6,087 nt of DNA, from contig JAFVEJ010000175.1 in NCBI GenBank assembly GCA_017476085.1, positions 1 to 6,087 of the forward strand, read 5' to 3'. Every line of letters starts with the position of its first letter. Position 1 is the first letter of the stretch. The translations under genes were made by a program, and so were the position numbers. This stretch comes from Alphaproteobacteria bacterium. GTDB taxonomy: Bacteria > Pseudomonadota > Alphaproteobacteria > RF32 > CAG-977. Under the pieces are notes generated by a model, which did not search any database, was not told the origin of the DNA, and saw nothing but the letters and a program-made list of their open reading frames with translations. Shown here one piece after another: positions 1-4,807 of the stretch.

Positions 1-15
1 CAGGGCTCGTGGACT

Positions 16-981
16 GTGCTTGAAGCTTGGATCGGCTTTGACCAATGGGCCTCAATTTCGGAGTTTAGGCTTAGGCTTTCTGGCCGAAATTGGGGAGGAG
101 TTTGGTCCTCCTGCCTTTTAATTTTTCTGGGGATTGTTGCTGTTGTGGCATTGATCGTTTTGTTGGATTCTCTGTTTATCGTGCCGCAGATTCAGCAGGC
201 GATCGTGATTCAGTTCGGCGAACCGAAACGAGTTATTCAGGATCCGGGTCTGCATGCCAAAGTGCCGTTTATTCAGCGCGTGATTTTGTATGACAACCGT
301 TTGCTCGGGCTTGATCCGCCGGCGAAGGAAGTGCTGCTTTCGGATAAAAAACGTATTGTTGTCGATGCGTTTCTGCGCTTCAGAATTATTAATCCTTTAT
401 TGTTTTATCAGGCTTTGCAGACCGAAGAAATGGCTCATTCCCGTTTAAGCGACGCGACGGTTTCCTCTCTGCGCGACGTGTTGGGAAAATTTGATATGAA
501 AACGGTTTTGTCGCCCAAGCGTCCGGAGATTATGGATCAGATTCGCGACGAAGTGGATTCCAAAGCCAAAGCATTCGGCGTGGAAGTTGTCGATGTGCGT
601 ATTCGTCGCGCCGATCTGCCGAATGAAACGTCTCAGGCCGTTTATGCGCGCATGCGTTCGGAACGCGAACGTGAAGCCAAAGAGTTTCGCGCTCAGGGAC
701 AGCAGATGAATCAAAAAATCAAAGCTGAAGCCGATCGGGATAAAATCAAAATTTTGGCACAGGCACAAAAGGACGCTCAAATTTTGCGCGGCCAAGGCGA
801 TAAGGAAGCGGCCAACATTTGGGCAAAAGCTTCCCGTCGGGATAAAGATTTTTATGCGTTCTATCGTTCTTTGGAAGCCTATAAGAACGCCGTGAAAACC
901 GATGGAACCTCTTTGGTGATTTCACCGGATTCCGAATTTTTCAAATTTTTCGGAACTATGCCGGCCGGGGCGAAACGCTAG
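16..981 (+). CDS. hflC: HflC, SPFH/band-7 protease regulator
   Basis: HflC forms with HflK an inner-membrane complex that surrounds and modulates the ATP-dependent protease FtsH. Seen here: one membrane segment at about residues 31-56 (SSCLLIFLGIVAVVALIVLL), then the SPFH entry pattern QQAIVIQFGEPKRV at 60-73 and DPGLHAKVPFIQRV at 76-89. The conserved RIRRADLPNE lies at 195-204, followed by a charged, probably coiled-coil stretch (RMRSEREREAKEFRAQG, 212-228). The family-typical C-terminal SPDSEFFKFF is at 303-312. The stop is TAG. The start is uncertain. GTG at 16 is the first start codon in the window, the frame is open to the left edge, and no ATG exists before the membrane segment. The first 30 residues are Trp-rich and unlike usual HflC N-termini, so the true start may differ. 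hflK would be expected just upstream, outside the window. The identification is firm; only the N-terminus is doubtful. Confidence 0.93.
   Translation: MLEAWIGFDQWASISEFRLRLSGRNWGGVWSSCLLIFLGIVAVVALIVLLDSLFIVPQIQQAIVIQFGEPKRVIQDPGLHAKVPFIQRVILYDNRLLGLDPPAKEVLLSDKKRIVVDAFLRFRIINPLLFYQALQTEEMAHSRLSDATVSSLRDVLGKFDMKTVLSPKRPEIMDQIRDEVDSKAKAFGVEVVDVRIRRADLPNETSQAVYARMRSEREREAKEFRAQGQQMNQKIKAEADRDKIKILAQAQKDAQILRGQGDKEAANIWAKASRRDKDFYAFYRSLEAYKNAVKTDGTSLVISPDSEFFKFFGTMPAGAKR
93..126 (+). other. Hairpin with Shine-Dalgarno-like arm and T-rich tail inside 5' hflC
   Basis: The arms GGAGGA (94-99) and TCCTCC (106-111) pair perfectly around the loop GTTTGG, with a further G-T wobble at 93/112. A T-rich run (TTTTAATTTTT, 116-126) follows after four bases. 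The left arm is itself a strong ribosome-binding sequence, so the right arm would mask it. It could be a weak terminator or attenuator, a marker that the true hflC start lies nearby, or chance within coding sequence. No in-frame start codon sits at a good distance from the purine arm, so a role in initiation is not demonstrated. Confidence 0.25.
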
Positions 982-995
982 AAAGGGAAAGCTTT

Positions 996-1181
996 ATGGA
1001 GGATCTGATAGTTGCGTGTATGATGGCTGTTGTAATTGAAGGCATCTATTATGCTCTGGCGCCGGAAAAAGCACAGGAAGCAATGCGCAAACTTTCTCAA
1101 ATCGATCCGGATATGCTGCGCAAGGCCGGCATAATTGTGGCGATTGTCTGCGCAATGGTGATTACAGTGATTAAGGGGTGA
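996..1181 (+). CDS. DUF2065 small inner-membrane protein
   Basis: This is a 61-residue protein with two hydrophobic helices, about residues 4-20 (LIVACMMAVVIEGIYYA) and 45-59 (GIIVAIVCAMVITVI). They are joined by a short polar loop containing AQEAMRKLSQIDPDMLRKAG. The VIEGIYYALAPE stretch after the first helix and the LRKAG before the second are the recognisable DUF2065 (YjeT-like) pattern. The biochemical function is unknown. The family commonly sits between hflC and a Do-type protease gene in alphaproteobacteria, as it does here, which suggests a link with envelope quality control (inference). The ATG at 996 is preceded by an AAAGGGAAA ribosome site, and the gene begins 14 bases after the hflC stop. 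Its TGA lies two bases before the protease ATG, so translational coupling is likely. Confidence 0.85.
   Translation: MEDLIVACMMAVVIEGIYYALAPEKAQEAMRKLSQIDPDMLRKAGIIVAIVCAMVITVIKG
1173..1178 (+). promoter_or_regulatory. Ribosome-binding site that sets the protease start
   Basis: AAGGGG ends five bases before the ATG at 1184, a good spacing. A GTG at 1178 overlaps the end of this motif and so has no usable ribosome site of its own. ATG 1184 is therefore preferred, and it also gives a standard signal peptide start (MFFRILIAFAVLL). The site lies inside the last codons of the DUF2065 gene. Confidence 0.6.
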
Positions 1182-1183
1182 AT

Positions 1184-1819
1184 ATGTTCTTTAGAATACT
1201 GATTGCTTTTGCCGTATTGCTGAGCAAAACAGCGTCTGCACAGACGGTCGTATCTTTCGCGGATGCCGTTCAAAAGGTGTTGCCTTCCGTCGTCAGCGTA
1301 TCGGCAACAAAAGTTGCGGCAGAACCGCCGGAAATGATGTTGGCTTTGCGCGGTTCTCCCTTTGAACAGTTTTTTAAAGACGTTTATCGTGACGGCGGTT
1401 TTGATATGCCGAAAACAATTCTGCTCGGGTCTGGTTTTGTTTACGATAAAGACGGACATATTATCACCAGCGCGCATGTTGTTGAAAACATGACGGTCGT
1501 TACGGTGACGATGAACGATGGCACGGCAGTGGAAGGAAAAGTGCTGGGCCGCGATCCGAAAACGGACTTGGCTTTGTTAAAAATTGATGCGAAAGATTTA
1601 ACTCCGGTCGTTGTCGGCGCTTCCGATAAAGCGCAAATAGGCGATCCGGTATTGGCTGTCGGAAATCCGTTCGGTTTGGGAAATACGGTAACTTCCGGCA
1701 TTATTTCGGCTCGTTCCCGTGATATTCAGGTCGGGCCTTATGACGATTTTATCCAGACTGACGCGGCAATCAATCACGGCAATCGGGCGGCCCGTTGTTT
1801 AATGCGGACGGGGAAATGA
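1184..1819 (+). CDS. N-terminal fragment of Do-like protease (signal peptide and part of the protease domain)
   Basis: This open fragment encodes about 211 residues: an exported leader, then the first two thirds of the trypsin-like fold up to TDAAIN, followed by 11-12 out-of-frame residues. It keeps the catalytic His98 and Asp128 and the GNPFGLGNTVTSGI loop (160-173). It lacks the nucleophile, the final beta strands and both PDZ domains, so it cannot be an active Do protease by itself. A GTG start at 1178 would add two residues but has no proper ribosome site. Whether the fragment is made depends on whether the missing base is real. Confidence 0.6.
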   Translation: MFFRILIAFAVLLSKTASAQTVVSFADAVQKVLPSVVSVSATKVAAEPPEMMLALRGSPFEQFFKDVYRDGGFDMPKTILLGSGFVYDKDGHIITSAHVVENMTVVTVTMNDGTAVEGKVLGRDPKTDLALLKIDAKDLTPVVVGASDKAQIGDPVLAVGNPFGLGNTVTSGIISARSRDIQVGPYDDFIQTDAAINHGNRAARCLMRTGK

Positions 1820-2595
1820 TCGGTGTGAACACGGCTATTTTTTCACCTTCCGGCGGCAGTGTCGGTATCGCTTTTGCCGTGCCGTCCAAGATGGTTAAAA
1901 CGGTAGCGGATGCTTTGATTAAAGAAGGGGTGGTCAGGCGCGGACGCCTGGGGTTGAAAGTTCAAACGGTCACGCCTGAAATCGCCAAAAGTTTGGGAAT
2001 GGATAAGCCCCGGGGCGCTTTGGTCGCCGGAATCGATATGGCTTCTCCCGCGGTAAAAGCGGATATTCGCGGCGGAGACGTGGTTCTTCGCTTTGACGGG
2101 CAGGAAGTTGCAACGATGCGGGATTTGCCGCGTATGGCCGCCGAAACGCCGATCGGCAAAGAAGTTGCTGTTGTTGTTTGGCGGGAGGGAAAAGAAAAAA
2201 CAGTCCGCATAACGGTTGCTGAAATGAAAGATTCCTCTGTTCTTAAAGCGTTGCCCGACAACACGCCGGCTGAAAAGGTGAATGCCAGATCAGTTCCTTT
2301 GTTAGGTGTGACGGTTGCGGAAATTACGCCTGATTTGCGGCGGAAATATCGCCTGACAAAGAATGCTGCGGGCCTTGTCGTCATTTCTGTTTCCGCTAAA
2401 TCCGATGCGTCTGTAAAAGGGCTGCGTCCGGGGGATTTATTGATTGAATTGGACCGCAAAGCCGTTTCCGGTTTTAAAGCGGTGGAGGCATGGGAAAAAG
2501 AAGCTGCTGAAATGGGGCAGGAATCCGCTTTCGTTCTGATTGACCGCAGCGGAGAGCGTTTCTTTGCCGTTGTCCGCTTTGCTCCCGTTTCATAA
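1795..2595 (+). CDS. C-terminal fragment of Do-like protease (end of protease domain plus two PDZ domains)
   Basis: The fragment opens with LFNADGEMIGVNTAIFSPSG, the strand directly after the active-site serine loop, and continues through GGSVGIAFAVPS to two PDZ domains. PDZ1 starts at RRGRLGLKV (fragment residues 48-56) and has the peptide-binding loop GALVAGI (74-80). PDZ2 starts at VPLLGVTV (168-175) and contains GLRPGDLLIELD (209-220). PDZ domains in this family bind substrate C-termini and control oligomer assembly. TTG 1795 has no ribosome site. ATG 1816 is a more natural start because it overlaps the stop of the upstream fragment as ATGA, which could allow re-initiation of a leaderless, cytoplasmic PDZ protein. 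More likely it is the back half of a broken gene. The stop TAA lies just before holC. Confidence 0.6.
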   Translation: MFNADGEMIGVNTAIFSPSGGSVGIAFAVPSKMVKTVADALIKEGVVRRGRLGLKVQTVTPEIAKSLGMDKPRGALVAGIDMASPAVKADIRGGDVVLRFDGQEVATMRDLPRMAAETPIGKEVAVVVWREGKEKTVRITVAEMKDSSVLKALPDNTPAEKVNARSVPLLGVTVAEITPDLRRKYRLTKNAAGLVVISVSAKSDASVKGLRPGDLLIELDRKAVSGFKAVEAWEKEAAEMGQESAFVLIDRSGERFFAVVRFAPVS

Positions 2596-2597
2596 GG
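2593..2597 (+). promoter_or_regulatory. Ribosome-binding site favouring the second ATG of holC
   Basis: TAAGG overlaps the protease stop codon. It lies only two bases from the ATG at 2600 but eight bases from the ATG at 2606. The spacing favours 2606, which also gives the usual short lead-in (MRIDFYHL) of this protein family. Confidence 0.5.
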
Positions 2598-2605
2598 TTA
2601 TGCCG

Positions 2606-3073
2606 ATGCGTATTGATTTTTACCATTTGCAGAAGTCAACGTTGGATCAGGTTTTGCCGGTTTTGGTTGAAAAAGTTTATACGTCGGGAAAACGCTTGCT
2701 GATTAAAACGGTTTTGGCAGAAAGAGCGGATTATATCAATACGCTGTTGTGGACATATAAACCGGATTCATGGTTGCCGCATGGGACGCAAACGGACGGT
2801 TTTGAAACCGAACAGCCCGTTTTTATCACAGCTGCGGAAGGCAATTTGAATAAAGCGGAAATGATTATGCTGACAGACGGCGGGACATTTGAAGAAATTC
2901 AATCGTTTGAACGCTGTTTGAATTTGTTTAACGGTCATGATGAAGCGGCCGTTCAAAGCGCGCGCGATCTTTGGAAATCAGTTGTTCATGCCGGCTGCGA
3001 AGCTTATTACTGGCAGCAGAATGATAACGGAAAATGGGAAATGAAGGCGTCTAAAGTTCCCGAAAAGGAATAA
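2606..3073 (+). CDS. holC: DNA polymerase III chi subunit (HolC)
   Basis: Chi is an accessory subunit of the DNA polymerase III clamp loader. With psi it links the loader to single-stranded DNA-binding protein during replication. The 155-residue product has the normal family length. Family features seen are FYHLQKSTLDQVLPVLVEK at 5-23, the GKRLLIKT strand at 28-35, INTLLWTYKPDSWLPHGT at 44-61 and PVFIT at 71-75. Further on are FERCLNLFNGHDEAAVQSAR at 101-120 and YYWQQNDNGKWE at 134-145 near the C-terminus. The LPHG and YWQQ patterns resemble alphaproteobacterial chi proteins. It starts ten bases after the protease stop with no room for an obvious promoter, so it is probably read from the upstream operon. 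An alternative start at 2600 would add MP. The stop is TAA, followed immediately by a convergent pseudogene. Confidence 0.9.
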   Translation: MRIDFYHLQKSTLDQVLPVLVEKVYTSGKRLLIKTVLAERADYINTLLWTYKPDSWLPHGTQTDGFETEQPVFITAAEGNLNKAEMIMLTDGGTFEEIQSFERCLNLFNGHDEAAVQSARDLWKSVVHAGCEAYYWQQNDNGKWEMKASKVPEKE

Positions 3074-3078
3074 TAAGA

Positions 3079-3329
3079 CTATTCCGAACGGCAAGTATAT
3101 TCTTCAATTTGAACGGCGCATTCGTCAATATTGAAGCGATCGCCTTCTTTTAACCGATATGATAAGCGATCAACGCGATCAAAATAGAAAAAGCGTCACT
3201 GGTGTTATGCAAAGCGTTTCCGATCAAAGCGACGCTGTCTGCCATAATTCCGGCAATAATTTCGACAACGGAAAGAAGGATGTTAATAATAAAGAATATC
3301 CATAATCCGACGATTGTTTCGGAAGTTGT
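3079..3329 (-). pseudogene. Remnant of a cation diffusion facilitator (CDF) metal exporter
   Basis: CDF proteins export Zn, Co, Cd or similar ions using the proton gradient and are normally about 300 residues. Read on the minus strand, 3329-3150 gives about 59 residues. It contains GLWIFFIINILLSVVEIIAG, then IMADSVALIGNALHNTSDAF, then SILIALIAYHIG and a TAA. HNTSD is the HxxxD metal-binding motif of an early CDF helix in CzcD-like members. A second frame from about 3165 to the TAG at 3079 gives RLKEGDRFNIDECAVQIEEY followed by TCRSE, which looks like the extreme C-terminus of the family (the usual IDHxTxQIE strand). The four remaining helices and most of the cytoplasmic domain are missing. 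A TAA at 3330-3332 bounds the left frame, and no start codon precedes the homologous part. It is a relic with an internal deletion plus a frame change, and it is non-functional. Confidence 0.75.
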
Positions 3330-3350
3330 TTAAAAAAATTAAAAGTCAAG

Positions 3351-3386
3351 CGTAAAAAAAAACTGCATTTTATATAATTTTTTACG
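3351..3386. terminator. AT-rich inverted repeat, possible bidirectional terminator
   Basis: CGTAAAAAA (3351-3359) and TTTTTTACG (3378-3386) are perfectly complementary across an 18-base AT-rich loop. It lies about 30 bases past the stop of the minus-strand transporter and beyond the end of the plus-strand operon, where both converge. The stem has few G-C pairs and the loop is long, so it is a weak candidate. Otherwise 3333-3418 is AT-rich DNA in which I see no gene. Confidence 0.3.
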
Positions 3387-3418
3387 GTCGGGTTTTCAGA
3401 CACAAGCATTTATCCGCT

Positions 3419-4609
3419 TTATTTGTTGAATTTTTTCTTCCAAAAATCAACGGCATCCTGTTCTATATTCAACGCTTCCCGCGCTTCTTTTTGATCTTGT
3501 TCATCATCGCATTGGGCCGTTTTTTCTGCTTCTCCGATATAGCTGCGGTGAATTTTGACGGCGGCCAAAAGCCATAGAGTGGAAAAGAAAATTCCGACAT
3601 AGGGAAGTATTCGTTCTACGGGGATAGAGTCGTTATTCTTTAAAATGCCGATGACGATAATCGTAACGGATCCGATGACGCCCCCCAAAGGATTCAATAC
3701 GCCTTCCAACAAAGTTCTGATTTTACCGCGGATAGTGCGGGCGAAAACATTAAAGGAAACTTGTACGGAATTGGATTGGATGGACATACCGATCAGTGTT
3801 TGGGCAAACATAGCTCCGACGATCGGATACAATCCCGGCGATAAGATAATCAGAATGAAACATAAAATCTGTGAACAGGGCAAAAACAAAAAGCCGCTGC
3901 GCACGCCGGTGATTTTTAACAGCTTCGATCCTAAAAACGTTTGAATAAGCAGAGCCATAATATTCGCGGCGGTTGTATATCCGCCATAAAAAGAAGCCAT
4001 ATCCTCCGATGAAGCGTATGTTCTGTTTAAGGTTTGAGCATAGCAAAAATCAATGATCGTGCAAACCAGCCAGAATGACATAAAGATTATGCTGAGATTT
4101 AAGGCAAAGGCCGAGTTTTTATAATGATAAAAACCTTCTTTAAAATTATTGGCCAAAGCTCTGGGATCGACTTTTTCGGTTTTGACGGGATCGGAAATAT
4201 GATGCTTTTTTAATAATCGGGTTAAAGCCGCTGTAACTCCGACGGCAATTAAAATGCAAATTCCCCAGGTGACGATCAACGATTGCGTCGGCAAATATTT
4301 GGGCAGTCTGTTGGCGGCAAAACCGCCTGAAATACTGCCGATCAGCGAAGCCGTCGAAAGCAGGGGATAGATATCCGCCGCACTTTTGGGAGTAAACGTC
4401 TTGTTGATCAGATTCCATGTCTGAATAATAAAAACAGAGGGAACGGAAATAATCAGAACGGCTAAAAAAATCAACAACGTTTTAAATAGTGTCGGAGAAA
4501 AAGCGTTTTGCATTTCCAGCAGAAACAAGTCAATCACCAGAATAAAAATAAAGCCGATGAAAGAGAGCAGCACCAATTTTTCACTGGCAAACAAATCGGC
4601 AAAGAACAT
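3419..4609 (-). CDS. Open 396-residue part of the Npt-like transporter downstream of the amber codon
   Basis: This part carries most of a polytopic inner-membrane protein with about ten hydrophobic segments. Recognisable family stretches, in full-length numbering, are IIQTWNLINKTFTPKSAADI (127-146) with YPLLSTASLIGSISGG (147-162), and SEDMASFYGGYTTAANIMAL (267-286). The late loop RGKIRTLLEGVLNPLGGVIG (360-379) is also characteristic. These patterns belong to the Npt1/Npt2 or NTT-like group of the MFS clan, which includes ATP/ADP exchangers but also many members of unknown substrate, so no substrate is assigned. The tail (421-462) is charged and cytoplasmic. ATG 4609 has no ribosome site and removes the first helix and most of the second, so a functional product from this start is doubtful. 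The neighbouring glycosidase hints at a carbohydrate-related role, but only by position. Confidence 0.6.
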   Translation of the reverse strand: MFFADLFASEKLVLLSFIGFIFILVIDLFLLEMQNAFSPTLFKTLLIFLAVLIISVPSVFIIQTWNLINKTFTPKSAADIYPLLSTASLIGSISGGFAANRLPKYLPTQSLIVTWGICILIAVGVTAALTRLLKKHHISDPVKTEKVDPRALANNFKEGFYHYKNSAFALNLSIIFMSFWLVCTIIDFCYAQTLNRTYASSEDMASFYGGYTTAANIMALLIQTFLGSKLLKITGVRSGFLFLPCSQILCFILIILSPGLYPIVGAMFAQTLIGMSIQSNSVQVSFNVFARTIRGKIRTLLEGVLNPLGGVIGSVTIIVIGILKNNDSIPVERILPYVGIFFSTLWLLAAVKIHRSYIGEAEKTAQCDDEQDQKEAREALNIEQDAVDFWKKKFNK

Positions 4610-4807
4610 CAGAAATAAATTGAGGACGAATGACCCGAGTGCCGAAAATAAAAAGAAGTATGACAGGTCTTCGGCTCCCGTTTTTTTGAATAAAATCGAC
4701 TAAACGCCGGACCATCCGGCCCCATGTCCGAAGTTGATTAAAAAAAGGACAATCCAAAATAAAACGGCCAAGTTTAATAAAGAACGGTTATATTCTTTTA
4801 ATTTCAT
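3419..4807 (-). pseudogene. Npt1/Npt2-like (ATP/ADP-translocase-like) MFS transporter with in-frame amber codon
   Basis: Starting at ATG 4807 the frame encodes 462 codons that read as one transporter, interrupted only by TAG at 4702-4700 (codon 36). Before the stop: MKLKEYNRSLLNLAVLFWIV, LFLINFGHGAGWSGV. After it, in the same frame: SILFKKTGAEDLSYFFLFSA (37-56), LGSFVLNLFL (57-66), then M67 and the rest. GAEDLSYFFL matches the usual GAExLPYxxL segment after the first helix of this family, so the gene once ran through the TAG. ATG 4807 overlaps the upstream glycosidase stop by one base (TGATG) and has GAAAG about eight bases before it, supporting it as the original start. TAG is an ordinary stop here, since hflC ends with it, so recoding is unlikely. 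A nonsense mutation is the simplest reading; base-calling error is the alternative. Confidence 0.7.

Larger units (their letters stand above)
1184..2595 (+). pseudogene. Do/HtrA-type periplasmic serine protease, frameshifted at the catalytic serine
   Basis: Do/DegP proteases degrade or hold misfolded proteins in the periplasm. Joining the two frames gives about 470 residues, normal for the family: signal peptide 1-19 (cut after TASA), trypsin-like domain about 25-235, PDZ1 about 253-348 and PDZ2 about 372-466. The triad His98 (ITSAHVV) and Asp128 (KTDLALLKID) are present. The third member should be Ser201 in NPGNSGGPL. The DNA at 1772-1797 reads AAT CAC GGC AAT, then CG GGC GGC CCG TTG. One base is missing from the serine codon, moving the frame, and the preceding proline codon has become CAC (His). 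Upstream translation then runs into RAARCLMRTGK and stops at 1819, while the PDZ part continues in another frame. It is either a true loss of function or a sequencing error; everything else looks intact, so the lesion is recent. degP/mucD-like naming is not resolved. Confidence 0.85.

Noticed and set aside
1..23. Possible last codons of hflK ending at TGA 21-23 and overlapping the GTG at 16
   Set aside because: Only six residues (GLVDCA) are visible and they cannot be recognised. Another frame stays open to 121, so the end of hflK cannot be placed.
1784..1797. Programmed ribosomal frameshifting at the protease serine codon
   Set aside because: There is no slippery heptamer or homopolymer, and correct fusion would need a missing base to be supplied at the active-site residue. 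Mutation or sequence error is simpler.
3067..3085. Hairpin GGAATA/TATTCC spanning the holC stop and the CDF relic stop
   Set aside because: The stem is six mostly A-T pairs with no T-run after it on either strand, too weak to call a terminator.
3224..3409. Minus-strand open frame of 61 codons starting at 3409
   Set aside because: Its product has no family pattern, and the CDF-like residues lie in a different frame of the same stretch, so it is a by-product of the relic and AT-rich DNA.
4700..4702. Genome-wide recoding of TAG as a sense codon
   Set aside because: hflC ends at TAG after its conserved C-terminus, and the CDF relic C-terminal strand also ends at TAG, so TAG appears to be a normal stop here.
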